A stretch of DNA of 64,000 nt from Tomitella gaofuii. GTDB taxonomy: Bacteria; Actinomycetota; Actinomycetes; Mycobacteriales; Mycobacteriaceae. The translations under genes and the position numbers were made by a program. Shown piece after piece: positions 53,179 through 62,392 of the stretch (positions within the stretch are counted from its first letter, which is position 1; every line of letters begins with the position of its first letter). The notes under the pieces were generated by a model. That model did not search any database. It saw nothing but the letters and a program-made list of their open reading frames with translations, and was not told the origin of the DNA. The stretch spans positions 2,990,954 through 3,054,953 of the forward strand of contig NZ_CP059900.1 in the NCBI RefSeq assembly GCF_014126825.1, written 5' to 3'.

Positions 53179-53448
53179 TCGGATCGATTTTCCCTCCACA
53201 CGGTCGAACCCACACGCATGCCTGAAGGCACGTGCGCCGCAGCGTGTTCCCACCTCCGTTCTGGCGCCTTCCTGTCACGGCGAGAACGTCGACGGATCCG
53301 TAGCGTGGAACACAGTCGCGGAGGCCGGCTCCCGCGCAGCAGCCCCTACGCCGGTCGGCCCCACTCCCGCGCGCACAGATTCTCCCGGCACCCGCACATG
53401 CCCGGCGGTGTGTGAAGGGAGACGGTATCCGGAATCAGGAGGTGCCTG

Positions 53449-54165
53449 TTGGCAAGGCAGTCCCTTGCGGCCCGGTTCCGCGGGCAAATCCCGCTGGAGG
53501 CGAAGCATGCCGCGCTCTCCGCCCTGAACACCCCGTTCGACCTGCATCGGACCACACAATGGCCCACCACGGAGAGCAGGAGCAGCAGCGTGCAGCTTAT
53601 TGCCTCGATGTCCAGGGCGCGCCGCTTCCGGACTCCCCTGGGAGTGCTGAACCATGCGCTCTCCTGCGCGCCCGCAACCGGCCTGGTGGCAGAGTTCGGC
53701 GTGTACTCGGGGGCGACGCTGCGACGCATCGCCGCGCGGCGCCCAGGCGCACACGGGTTCGACTCGTTCGAGGGATTACCCGAGGACTGGCGCGGTCCGT
53801 ACCGCCGCGGCACCTTCGCAGTCGACCGCATCCCGCAGGTCGACGATGCGACGCTGCACGTCGGGTGGTTCGAGAACACCGTCGCACCGTTTCTGGCCGA
53901 GACGCCGGGCCCGGCCGCGTTCCTGCACTTGGACGCGGACCTCTACAGCTCCACCGCCACGGTGTTGAGCGCTTTCGCGGACCGGATAGTCCCCGGGACG
54001 GTGCTGGTGTTCGACGAGTACTTCAACTATCCGGGCTGGCAGGCCCACGAACACAAGGCGTTCTCGGAGTTCGTCGCACGCACCGGCGTGGGATTCGACT
54101 ACCTCGCCTACAACAGCCGGGGCCAGCAGGTGGCCGTGCGGATACGCGATACCTTGCACGAGTAG
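53449..54165 (+). CDS. TylF/MycF-family O-methyltransferase
   Basis: 238 residues from the TTG at 53449, which has a near-perfect AGGAGGT 5 bp upstream. SAM-dependent class I methyltransferase of the macrocin-O-methyltransferase type: LVAEFGVYSGATLRRIA (motif I), HGFDSFEGLPEDWRG, FLHLDADLYSSTATVLSAF (metal-binding Asp residues), and GTVLVFDEYFNYPGWQAHE. In antibiotic pathways this family methylates sugars; free-standing copies such as this have unknown substrates. Lies just after tRNA-Met in an accessory segment with no biosynthetic neighbours. Confidence 0.85.
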   Translation: MARQSLAARFRGQIPLEAKHAALSALNTPFDLHRTTQWPTTESRSSSVQLIASMSRARRFRTPLGVLNHALSCAPATGLVAEFGVYSGATLRRIAARRPGAHGFDSFEGLPEDWRGPYRRGTFAVDRIPQVDDATLHVGWFENTVAPFLAETPGPAAFLHLDADLYSSTATVLSAFADRIVPGTVLVFDEYFNYPGWQAHEHKAFSEFVARTGVGFDYLAYNSRGQQVAVRIRDTLHE

Positions 54166-54174
54166 CGCACGCAG

Positions 54175-54366
54175 CGCGCGCCTCGCGGCGCCGTTATCCG
54201 GCTTGTCTCCGGTGACGGATTGAAGCTGGGCGCGGACTTGAATGCCGTCGAGGTCGAAGTAGCGGTACTCGACGGCATCACAGGCATCCTGGCGACCCAC
54301 GGCGTCGGTGTGGCCAATCGGCTTCCAGCCGGACGGTGTCGTGAAGGTCTCCACGACCGGCACACC
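54175..54366 (-). other. Possible coding remnant, minus strand
   Basis: The minus frame reads VPVVETFTTPSGWKPIGHTD then AVGRQDACDAVEYRYFDLDG and IQVRAQLQSVTGDKPD, a protein-like, low-arginine composition unlike a random antisense frame. It has no good start and no clear end before running under the methyltransferase gene. It may be a scrap of a mobile-element gene; I cannot assign a family. Confidence 0.3.
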
Positions 54367-54500
54367 CCCGGATCGTGCGATGGTCCGACGCGCGTCGACT
54401 TGATGCTCCTATTGTTGTCAGTCCCGCCCCGTACGGTTCGAGAAAATGCGGCGACCTAGGACGGTGGCGCCCGCATCACCACTATCGGAGGGCCGGGGCA

Positions 54501-54680
54501 ATGAACAGGCACAACGTGCTCAGCGTGGTTGGACTCGGCGGACTGGCCGTCGGCATCGGGCTCGGCGTCGTGAACGGCCGATCCCCCTGGGAGACGGGCG
54601 CGTGGACCGCATCGTGGGTGGCACTCGCCGGCGCCAACGTGTGGACCGCGCGGCAGCGCACACGCGAAACAGACCTGTAG
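54501..54680 (+). CDS. Small membrane protein of unknown function
   Basis: 59 residues with two likely helices (VLSVVGLGGLAVGIGLGVVN and TGAWTASWVALAGANVWTA). ATG at 54501 follows GGAGGGCCGGGGCA, a usable ribosome site. No family recognised; the size keeps confidence moderate. Confidence 0.55.
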   Translation: MNRHNVLSVVGLGGLAVGIGLGVVNGRSPWETGAWTASWVALAGANVWTARQRTRETDL

Positions 54681-54705
54681 CCGGCCGGGGCTGCAGCGGT
54701 TGCTG

Positions 54706-55101
54706 TCACCAGGTCACGATCGTGGCCGCGCTGCACGCCGCCACCATTACAGACCAGACGACCGTCTGCACCGGTTTCGATATGCGCTCGCGGACGAAGG
54801 CCAACGACACGAATGTTGTTGCGACTGCGAATATAGACGGGTGTCCGTAAATGCCCCATGTATCCAGGTCAGGCACCACGAGCCAGGCGATCAGAGCCGC
54901 AATCACGCCTGCCGCATATGGCACGAAGCTCGCATACCAGCTGAATTCGAGCTCCGGTGTGGTGACGACTTGTCCGCCAGCGCTGGTCACGGTGCCCCGT
55001 GACCTGTAGATGGCTGCCCAGGACACGATGATCACGAGTGCGGCTACGACGACAAGGATGGTGGCAGTCACGTCCCGGATGCTAACCCGGAGGCGGCGCA
55101 T
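54706..55101 (-). CDS. Hypothetical four-helix membrane protein
   Basis: 131 residues from the ATG at 55101, chosen because codons upstream run into the tRNA-Asn gene. Helices: ATILVVVAALVIIVSWAAIY, FVPYAAGVIAALIAWLVVPD, SIFAVATTFVSLAFVRERIS, VVWSVMVAACSAATIVTW. Lower GC than the neighbouring core genes. No family recognised. Confidence 0.6.
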   Translation of the reverse strand: MRRLRVSIRDVTATILVVVAALVIIVSWAAIYRSRGTVTSAGGQVVTTPELEFSWYASFVPYAAGVIAALIAWLVVPDLDTWGIYGHPSIFAVATTFVSLAFVRERISKPVQTVVWSVMVAACSAATIVTW

Positions 55102-55250
55102 GGGAGCCCCATCGGAATGACGCGCACGGGTGCCGGTGCCGGACCCCGGAACCACCTGGGCGCATTGTCGCGTGAAACTGCGGCCGCCGGCCGGCATTCC
55201 ATCCTTCCGCCCCATCCCTAGTGCCGCTTGGGTGGCGAAAGCGCAAGAAA

Positions 55251-55270
55251 GGCACCCTCGAAAGGGTGCC
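55251..55270 (-). terminator. Intrinsic terminator of tRNA-Asn
   Basis: On the minus strand GGCACCCT-TTCG-AGGGTGCC is followed by TTTCTTGC, a textbook hairpin plus T-rich tail, 20 bp after the tRNA 3' end. Confidence 0.88.
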
Positions 55271-55289
55271 TGACCTGAGATTATGCTTG

Positions 55290-55361
55290 CTCCCCCGACT
55301 GGACTCGAACCAGTAACCCTTCGATTAACAGTCGAATGCTCTGCCATTGAGCTACGGGGGA
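55290..55361 (-). tRNA. tRNA-Asn (anticodon GUU)
   Basis: Minus strand: acceptor TCCCCCG, D arm GCTCAATGGCAGAGC, anticodon arm TTCGA-CTGTTAA-TCGAA with anticodon GTT, T arm CTGGTTCGAGTCCAG, acceptor CGGGGGA, discriminator G. CCA not encoded. In mycobacteria tRNA-Asn also lies near dnaG. Confidence 0.94.
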
Positions 55362-55589
55362 TCACACCGGCGACAGGCGGTGCCCGCGCCGATGTCAGAC
55401 TCTAGCGCACACCACACCCGGCATGCCAAATCGCCCCCGCCCTCCACCCGGATCCCGTCCGGTGCGGCGAGCGGCGTCCGGCTCCGGCACCCACTATCCT
55501 TGCTGGAAGTATGGGCCCGGGCCTTGTGCCCGAACCTGGGGAGCCGGCCGCCGCGCAGGCGGACGGACCGCGTCGACGGAGGAGAGCCG

Positions 55590-55838
55590 ATGATCGGGAT
55601 CGTGTTCGCGGCGGGCGCCGGCTATGTGCTGGGCACCAAGGCCGGACGGCGCCGCTACGAGCAGATCAGCCGTGCGGCCAAGGCCATCGCGGAAAGCCCC
55701 GCCACGCGCACCGCCCTCGACGCCGGACGTCAGCGGCTGTCGGAGGCGCTGAGCACCGAGCCGCGGTTCACGAGGATCGAGTCGATCGACGACGAAACCT
55801 CGGTGTACATCCCGGAAGCGGAGGAGCAGCGCCGCTGA
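55590..55838 (+). CDS. Small YtxH-like actinobacterial protein
   Basis: 82 residues from the ATG at 55590 with GGAGGAGAG upstream. A short N-terminal hydrophobic segment (MIGIVFAAGAGYVLGTKAGR) is followed by an amphipathic helix (RRYEQISRAAKAIAESPATR) and an acidic tail, the pattern of short YtxH/YtjB-like membrane-associated proteins. Function unknown. Convergent with dnaG. Confidence 0.7.
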   Translation: MIGIVFAAGAGYVLGTKAGRRRYEQISRAAKAIAESPATRTALDAGRQRLSEALSTEPRFTRIESIDDETSVYIPEAEEQRR

Positions 55839-55869
55839 CAGCAGGCGGCGCGGTCAGCGGGCAGCCCGG

Positions 55870-57837
55870 TCAGCCGATGGGCACGTCGTCGCGCGCCCCC
55901 ACCGCCTGGTCCAGCAGCCCCCGCCGGTACTGCTCCAGTGCCACCAGATCGCCGAACAGCGCCCGATACCCGTCGGCGTCCTCGGCCGGGGACATGCGCT
56001 GCAGCTTGGACTTGAGGTCGGCGATCTGCTCGCCCACCCATACCTCCTGCAACCGAGCCAGCACGCCGCCGATGTAGCGGGGCACGTCCGCCTCCGCCAC
56101 CTGCATGTCCTCCACCGCCAGCTCGGAGACCAGCGAACGCACCTGTGCGCCGGTCATCCGCGGCGTCCCGTCGCCGGGACCGCCGACGAGGCCCTCACCC
56201 GCGACGGACACCGCCTCCACCCACTGCCCGCCGCCGAGCCCGGCCGCCGTGCCGCCGGCCGCCTCGATCGCCGCCCGGACCGTGGCGTACGCCGGGTGCG
56301 TGAAGCTGTCCGGGGGGAGCGAATCGAACACCGCCCCGGCGATGCCCGGCTCCTGGAGCGCGGATTTGAGGGATTCGCGCTGCGGCCACAGCGCCGGGTC
56401 GCGGCGGTCCGGCCGCGGCACGGCGGGCGCCTCCTGCGACTGCTCGTCCTCCGCACCCGGCCGGCCCGGACGCGCCGTCCCCGCGGACCCGCGCCGCCCG
56501 CCGCGGCGCGACTCCTCGCGCACCCGGCGCACCACCTGCGGGATGTTCGGCCAGCCCACCCAGTGGTCCGCGAGGCGTGTGGCGTAGCCGTCGCGCAGGG
56601 CAGGATCCTTGATGCGGGCGACGATCGGCACCGACCTGCGCAGCGCCTCGACCCTGCCCTCCTCCGTGTCCAGGTCGATGCCGGCGATGATCGACCGGAT
56701 CGCGAACTCGAACATGGGCACCCGGCGCGCGATGAGGTCGCGCACCGCGACGTCGCCGTCGGCGATGCGCAGCTCGCACGGGTCCTGCCCGTCCGGCGCG
56801 ATGGACACGAACGTCTGGGCGGTGACCTTCTGGTCGCCGTCGAACGCCTTGAGCGCCGCGGCCTGCCCCGCACTGTCGCCGTCGAAGGTGTAGATGATCT
56901 CGCCGCGGAAGTAGCTGTCGTCCAGCAGCAGCCTGCGCAGCAGGGTCAGGTGGTCGCCGCCGAAGGCCGTGCCGCACGCGGCCACCGCCGTGGGCACGCC
57001 CGCCAGGTGCATCGCCATCACGTCGGTGTACCCCTCGACGATGACGGCCTGGTGCCGCTTGGCGATCTCCCGCTTGGCCAGGTCCAGCCCGAAGAGCACC
57101 TGCGACTTCTTGTACAGCAGCGTCTCCGGCGTGTTGACGTACTTGGCCTGGATGGGGTCGTCCTCGTGCAACCGGCGCGCGCCGAACCCGATGACGTCGC
57201 CCGTCAGGCTGCGGATGGGCCACAGCAGCCGGCGGTGGAACCGGTCCATCGGCCCGCGCTTGCCCTGGCGGGACAGCCCCGCGGCCTCGAGCTCCTTGAA
57301 TTCGAACCCCTTGCTCAGCAGGTGCTTGGTCAGCGTGTCCCACCCCGCCGGCGCATACCCGCAGCCGAACATCCGCGCGGCCTCCGCGTCGAAGTCGCGT
57401 TCGCTCAGGTAGGCGCGCGCCGCCTCCGCGTCCGGCTGCGCGAGACGTTCGGCATAGAACTCCTGCGCCGCGGCGTTGGCGGCGACCAGCCGCGCGCGCG
57501 TTCCGCGGTCCCGGCGGATCGCCGTGCCGCCACCCTCGTAATTGATCTGGTAGCCGGTCTTGTCGGCCATCTGCTCGACGGCCTCGACGAATCCGATGTG
57601 CTCGATCTTCTGCAGGAAGCTGAAGACGTCGCCGCCCTCCCCGCACCCGAAGCAGTGGAAGTGGCCGTGGTTGGGGCGCACGTGGAACGACGGGGTCTTC
57701 TCGTCGTGGAACGGGCACAGGCCCTTCATCGAATCGGCGCCGCCCCTGCGCAGCGCCACGTACTCGCCGACGATGTCCTCGATGCGGACGCGCTCTCGGA
57801 TCGCTGCGATGTCACGTTCAGGGATTCGGCCGGCCAC
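55870..57837 (-). CDS. dnaG: DNA primase
   Basis: 655 residues. Zinc-binding CHC2 domain with C41, H44, C62, C65 (CPFHDEKTPSFHVRPNHGHF and HCFGCGEGGD), RNA-polymerase TOPRIM domain with VIVEGYTDVMAMHLAGVPTA and IIYTFDGDSAGQAA, and a C-terminal helicase-binding domain. An Arg/Gly-rich linker (REESRRGGRRGSAGTARPG) joins the last two. GTG at 57837 is chosen to give the conserved MAGRIPERDIAAIRERV start. In M. tuberculosis the next gene upstream is dgt; here it is replaced by mobile-element debris. Confidence 0.94.
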   Translation of the reverse strand: MAGRIPERDIAAIRERVRIEDIVGEYVALRRGGADSMKGLCPFHDEKTPSFHVRPNHGHFHCFGCGEGGDVFSFLQKIEHIGFVEAVEQMADKTGYQINYEGGGTAIRRDRGTRARLVAANAAAQEFYAERLAQPDAEAARAYLSERDFDAEAARMFGCGYAPAGWDTLTKHLLSKGFEFKELEAAGLSRQGKRGPMDRFHRRLLWPIRSLTGDVIGFGARRLHEDDPIQAKYVNTPETLLYKKSQVLFGLDLAKREIAKRHQAVIVEGYTDVMAMHLAGVPTAVAACGTAFGGDHLTLLRRLLLDDSYFRGEIIYTFDGDSAGQAAALKAFDGDQKVTAQTFVSIAPDGQDPCELRIADGDVAVRDLIARRVPMFEFAIRSIIAGIDLDTEEGRVEALRRSVPIVARIKDPALRDGYATRLADHWVGWPNIPQVVRRVREESRRGGRRGSAGTARPGRPGAEDEQSQEAPAVPRPDRRDPALWPQRESLKSALQEPGIAGAVFDSLPPDSFTHPAYATVRAAIEAAGGTAAGLGGGQWVEAVSVAGEGLVGGPGDGTPRMTGAQVRSLVSELAVEDMQVAEADVPRYIGGVLARLQEVWVGEQIADLKSKLQRMSPAEDADGYRALFGDLVALEQYRRGLLDQAVGARDDVPIG

Positions 57838-58234
57838 ACGTGCAGTGTAGGCATCGGCGTCCCTGCCTGTCGGCCGCCCCGAACCGCCCGGCATTCCGCG
57901 CATCCAAGGCGCAGGTTCATGCACGCCCTGCCCGCGGGAAACGGAGCTCGGACCGGGCGCGGTCAAGGCTTCTTGAGTGGTGTATCACGGTGTTGCCAGG
58001 TTTCCTGCTGGTCGCGTGGGAGTCAGGCGGCGATCGCCGCGGGGTCGGTATCGTCGGTGAGTGCCTCGCTGTCGGCGCGCTCCGCCACCACCAGCACCAG
58101 CGCCGCTGCCCCGGGAGTGTCGAGCGGCGCCGGCCCTTCGACTGTCCGGGACACCAGCCGCGCCCATCTCGCCGGGGCGGGCGCGTTCAGCCTCGACGCA
58201 CTGACCGGTTCCGATGCGCAGAAGGTAGCCGGCG
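57838..58234. other. Gene-free junction between dnaG and IS debris
   Basis: About 400 bp. No IstA-like frame is recognisable before istB, so that half of the element is lost or unrecognisably decayed. A minus-strand frame ending TDDTDPAAIAA then TGA at 58023 looks protein-like but is not identifiable. Confidence 0.4.
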
Positions 58235-59041
58235 ATGCCTGATCAGCACTTGACCGCCGACGACATGCCCCTGTTCACCCGGCTGCGGATGACCGCGTTC
58301 GGTGAAGCGGTCATCGACATCGCGAACGATCCCGCATAAGACCAGTGGACGTTCTCCCAGAAGATCCGGCACGCTCCCGACACCGAGACCACCGCCCGTG
58401 CCGAACGGCGAGTACACAAGCTCTTCGCAGCGTCGCGCACCCCGAATCCGGCCGCGTGCATCGAGGACATCCACTACATCGACGGGCGGACGCTGAGCCG
58501 TGACGTCGTCGCCCGGCTGGCCGCGTGCCGGTGGATCGAGCAGGCCGGCAACCTGGTGGTCCTCGGCAAGTCCAGTGTCGGAAAGTCCTACCTCGCCCAG
58601 GCACTCGTAAACGCCGCATGCCGGCGCGACTACACCGTGAAGTACTTCCGGCTCGACGACCTGGCGAACCAACTCGCTGTCTACCACCGTAAAGACGCCC
58701 ACCGGCTGCGGTTCCTTGACACGCTGCACGCCTGCGATGTTCTCGTCCTCGACGACTTTCTGACGACCTCCATCACCGGGGAAACCCCCGCCGAGTTGCT
58801 GAACATCCTTGCCGCACGAGAAGGCAGCGGATCGACCGTCGTGACCAGCCAGTTCGATCCCGAGGACTGGTACCGGTCGCTGCACGACGCCGTGATCGCC
58901 GAGTCGATCCTCAATCGCATCGTCTCGACCGCCGAACTCGTCCAGCTCGACGGCCCCAACATGCGCCTACACACCCACCGGGCCAGGGCCCCGGAAAGGT
59001 CGGGTAGCGGCGCTGCGACCTCGAACTTCGCTGTGGCGTGA
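58235..59041 (+). pseudogene. istB: IS21-family helper ATPase IstB, internal stop
   Basis: Frame from the ATG at 58235 (MPDQHLTADDMPLFTRLRMT) runs to 59041 but is broken by a TAA at 58337-58339 where a Tyr codon is expected (DPA-stop-DQWTF). After it come the IstB features: NPAACIEDIHYIDGRTL, Walker A LGKSSVGKSYLAQAL, CDVLVLDDFLTTSI (Walker B), and STVVTSQFDPEDWY. The partner IstA is missing. The copy cannot move on its own. Confidence 0.8.
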
Positions 59042-59126
59042 ACTGCGTGGCCGCTGGGAAGGATGTGACCTACGGGATTGGATGGGGGTTGCGACACCAA
59101 TCCACCAAGCCCGAGGTCACGTCCGC

Positions 59127-60250
59127 ATGACATCATCGCCCACGCCGCTCAACACCGCGACACCGACTCGCCGCGAGCGTCTGCTCGAGGTTCTCGCGGC
59201 CGTCCCTGACCCGCGTGACAGGCGCGGTATCCGCTACCCGCTCGCCGGGGTGCTGGCGCTCGCGGTGGCGGCCACGATTGCCGGTGCCCGCTCGTTCGCC
59301 GCGATCGGCCAGTAGGCCGCCGCGGCGACCTCCGAACATCTCGACGCATTCGACCTGGGCAGGACGACCATCCCGGACGAGTCGACGCTGCGCAAACTAT
59401 CCGCCCGCCTCGACGGCGACGCCCTCGACTCCGCGGTCGGCGTATGGCTATGTACACGCACCTTCCATACCGGCGGGCGCCGCGTGATCGCCCTGGACGG
59501 CAAGACCGTCCGCGGCGCCCGCGACCGCAAAACGGACGGGCGTGCCCCGCACCTGGTCGCCGCGTTCGACCACGACGCCGGGGTCGTACTCGGCCAGGTC
59601 GCCGTCGACGCCAAGAGCAACGAGATCCCCGCAGCGCGAACCCTGCTCGCCCAGTTCAACCTTCACGGGGTCACGGTCACGCTCGATGCACTCCACACAC
59701 AGACCGCGACCGCCGCGCAGATCACCTCCGCTGGAGGTGATTATGTGCTGACGGTCAAAAGGAACACGCCCACGCCTCATCGCAACACGGCGGCACTGCC
59801 CTGGAAACACGTTCCCGCGACCCGGACCACCAGCACAGGCTGCGGCCGGCGCGTCACCCGCACAATCAAGGTCGCCGACGTCCCCGCGTGGATCGTTCTC
59901 GCGAAGCCGCGCAGGTGGCCCAGCTGCGTGGTACCGTCACCGGCCGTGGCACGAAGTCGATCGAGGTCGTCTACCTGATCACATCGGCCGACCATGCCGT
60001 AGCTCCGCCGGGGGTGCTGGCCGCGTGGGTCCGCGGGCATTGGGGTATCGAGGCGCTGCACCATGTTCGCGACGTCACCTTCGGTGAATACCTCTCCCAA
60101 GTGCGCACCGGACAGACGCCCCGGGTCGTGGCCTCCTGCCGCAACCTCGCCGTCAGCATGCTGCGCATTGGCGGCTGGAGCAACATCGCAGCCGGGCTAC
60201 GACACCACGCCCGATGGCCCGACGACGCACTCACACTGGCGCTGACCTGA
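59127..60250 (+). pseudogene. ISAs1-family transposase, degraded
   Basis: DDE transposase of the H-repeat/ISAs1 type. N-terminal domain (RERLLEVLAAVPDPRDRRGI and YPLAGVLALAVAATIAGARS) is followed by an in-frame TAG at 59313-59315, then the catalytic domain: first Asp in VIALDGKTVRGA, second Asp in VTLDALHTQ, last Glu in [16 protein letters not shown] one-base frameshift near 59905 moves the C-terminal part into another frame. Terminal inverted repeats not convincingly found, although GTGACCT/AGGTCAC arms occur at 59065 and 59115. Confidence 0.82.
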
Positions 60251-60396
60251 CCAAACCCGACTATTCCGGGGCCCACCGGGCCGACACCGTATGACCGACA
60301 GCGCGGGTGCAGTGGCCGCTACCCGGACCCACGCCCGCGCTACCAGATCATTACACGCGCGCCACCAAACGCACCGACTAAACACCGGGCCACGGA

Positions 60397-62376
60397 TCAT
60401 TCGCTGAGCTTCTTCGTCGCCGCCGAATTTGACTGCTCCTGCGCCAATAGACAGAAGTCATCGTTCAGCTTGATGACGAGGGCGATCATCAGCCGGAGTG
60501 CGATAATGTGGGCATGGAAGTGCCGTTCCTCCCCCTCCCCATTGGCCTGTGAACCATGGAGATACTTGTTCCGCAACTCCGGCCCATTGCTGAAGTCCAC
60601 TTTGTTCAGGAAATAGTTGAAATACCGCCCCTCAGCGTCCGTAAGCAATGAGGTACGACGCTCTACCCAGCCACGCTGCACCATGGCCTCGACTTCCGAG
60701 CGCCCGTAGGCTGATAGATGGTAGTAACTGCAGGCTTCAGTCAGAAACAATGATTCGAGAATGAGGAACTGTTCTGCATTCGCGATCTGCACACGACCTC
60801 CCGCGTCCTTAAGGATGCCAAGCGCAAACAACCGATCAATGGCGGGTCTCTGGTGCTCGTGGTAGTCATCGTAAGAGACTTCGTTTTTCAGGAGCAGTTC
60901 AGCAGCGTTGTCGCCCGTGAACTCGTCACTGACGTACGCCAGCGGCGACTGATCCGAGAACAACGCATCCAGGATGCCGGCAATGTCCGGGCACTGGGTG
61001 GAATAGACATACTTTCCAGGTAGCAAGCTGGGGACTTGCTTGTAGCGAACCTGATCTGAGGTGATCGCAAGCAGCTCCGGATCGAGTTCTCCATTCTCGA
61101 CCCAAAGACTGAACTGCGCCACGACACTTTCCATTTCGGAGAATAGGTGCCGAACGCGTTCCAGGTAGCTGGCACTGCGACTCGAGGGTCGAAACGAGAA
61201 GTTGTGGGCGTGGAACTCGTTGACGAGATAATTCTCAAAGAACCAGGAGATAACTTCCTCGAGGTCCTTGCCCTTTCTCTCCAGGTAGTGCCGGTACAGT
61301 AATATCTGAAGGCGACTGCTTGTATCGACTGCATGAAAACCTGCACCCACCTGATAGTGGGTCCTGCCATTAACCCCGATGATCCGCTCAAAAACCCCCA
61401 ACTGTGCCCGGTAAGCTGGAAAGGTGAGGAGCACCTGCCGGTCCGCGAACTCGAAGAGATGCTGGAAATTGTTGAGAAAACTCGGGTTGTCTAGTGTCTC
61501 GTCCAGCCACCGACTGCTGTACGTAAAACGAGTTATGATCCCGTCGGACTCATCAATCTCGAATATCACGGGCTCGTCCTGGATGTCGGACAGCTTCACC
61601 TCGATTCCGGTCTTGAGCCCAGGATTGCTCTCAAAGAAACTCTCAGTCATTTCGACGTTTCGGCGCTTCGCCCGCAGCTTAAGCTTGGCGTCAATGCCAG
61701 TATCTGCTTTAACGGGCGCGGACTCGATCAGGCGTATATAGTTGAGATTGGCGTCCGCGCTATCGACGTACCGCACAAGGAGGGCACCTGCATCTTCCTG
61801 AGTAAGACTGCGGGGAAGATACACCTCGTCACGAACATCCCTCTGGAGGTACTTGCGGACCACATATTCGGCGTTTTTCGGCGCGGCAAGTAACAAATCG
61901 CGGACTTCGGCATCGTACGCCTCCACGAGTCTCTTGCATGCCAGCAATTCGCCTAAGTGGACGCCAGCCTGATCAAGCACTTGCAGCATCGTGGTAGCGT
62001 CACAGCACTCAAACGCCTTGTTTCGACCGAGGAGCTCAAGAAGAACCGTGTGGTACTCATGACCAACACCTCCGATCAGCGCGGCACAGTTGGCATTGTT
62101 TACCGAGGAGAAGAACCTGGCCACGATGCTGCGGATTTGGCCGATCCGGGAACTTGCTACAGCGCGCTGTGACTCGGTGTATTCGCGCGGGATCAGGTCG
62201 TACTCAAGAAACTGCTGAACGTTGTGGAGTTCGAGGATGTCCATGACATCAGTTGGAGCATGCTCTGGGTCAAACTGCTCTACGAGCTCAGCGACGCGTT
62301 TGATGTACCAGCCGACGGATAGGTCGTCGACACTGAAGAACCGGACGCGTCGCATGTTGTCGTCCTCGTTGCTCAC
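60397..62376 (-). CDS. 659-residue protein with C-terminal HEPN-type motif; putative defence effector
   Basis: No full-length family recognised. The C-terminal helical region contains ELRNKYLHGSQ, with R602-x4-H607 followed by a long helix (HIIALRLMIALVIKLNDDF): this is the R-x4-6-H signature and context of HEPN ribonuclease domains. The 500-residue N-terminal part is mainly helical with a beta-rich section around residues 235-345 (VIFEIDESDGIITRFTYSSR). Codon use and GC (below 50 % in places, against about 70 % for the core) mark recent transfer. GTG at 62376 has GGAG 8 bp upstream; an ATG at 62355 is the alternative. Last gene of the TIR-caspase operon. I infer a toxic RNase or caspase substrate. 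Confidence 0.75.
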   Translation of the reverse strand: MSNEDDNMRRVRFFSVDDLSVGWYIKRVAELVEQFDPEHAPTDVMDILELHNVQQFLEYDLIPREYTESQRAVASSRIGQIRSIVARFFSSVNNANCAALIGGVGHEYHTVLLELLGRNKAFECCDATTMLQVLDQAGVHLGELLACKRLVEAYDAEVRDLLLAAPKNAEYVVRKYLQRDVRDEVYLPRSLTQEDAGALLVRYVDSADANLNYIRLIESAPVKADTGIDAKLKLRAKRRNVEMTESFFESNPGLKTGIEVKLSDIQDEPVIFEIDESDGIITRFTYSSRWLDETLDNPSFLNNFQHLFEFADRQVLLTFPAYRAQLGVFERIIGVNGRTHYQVGAGFHAVDTSSRLQILLYRHYLERKGKDLEEVISWFFENYLVNEFHAHNFSFRPSSRSASYLERVRHLFSEMESVVAQFSLWVENGELDPELLAITSDQVRYKQVPSLLPGKYVYSTQCPDIAGILDALFSDQSPLAYVSDEFTGDNAAELLLKNEVSYDDYHEHQRPAIDRLFALGILKDAGGRVQIANAEQFLILESLFLTEACSYYHLSAYGRSEVEAMVQRGWVERRTSLLTDAEGRYFNYFLNKVDFSNGPELRNKYLHGSQANGEGEERHFHAHIIALRLMIALVIKLNDDFCLLAQEQSNSAATKKLSE

Positions 62377-62392
62377 CTACACGTCTCCACTT

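Noticed and set aside
53040-53225. Protein reading across tRNA-Met (SSAGQSSGLIIRQVVGSSP)
   Set aside because: Typical false ORF over a tRNA; no homology expected.
54706-55365. A longer minus-strand protein starting inside the tRNA-Asn gene (SSMAEHSTVNRRVTGSSPV)
   Set aside because: That N-terminus is the well-known artefact of translating a tRNA gene; the membrane protein is taken from the ATG at 55101 instead.
58023-58260. Minus-strand frame with protein-like C-terminus (EALTDDTDPAAIAA) before istB
   Set aside because: Not identifiable and does not resemble the dgt C-terminus expected here; overlaps the istB start on the other strand.
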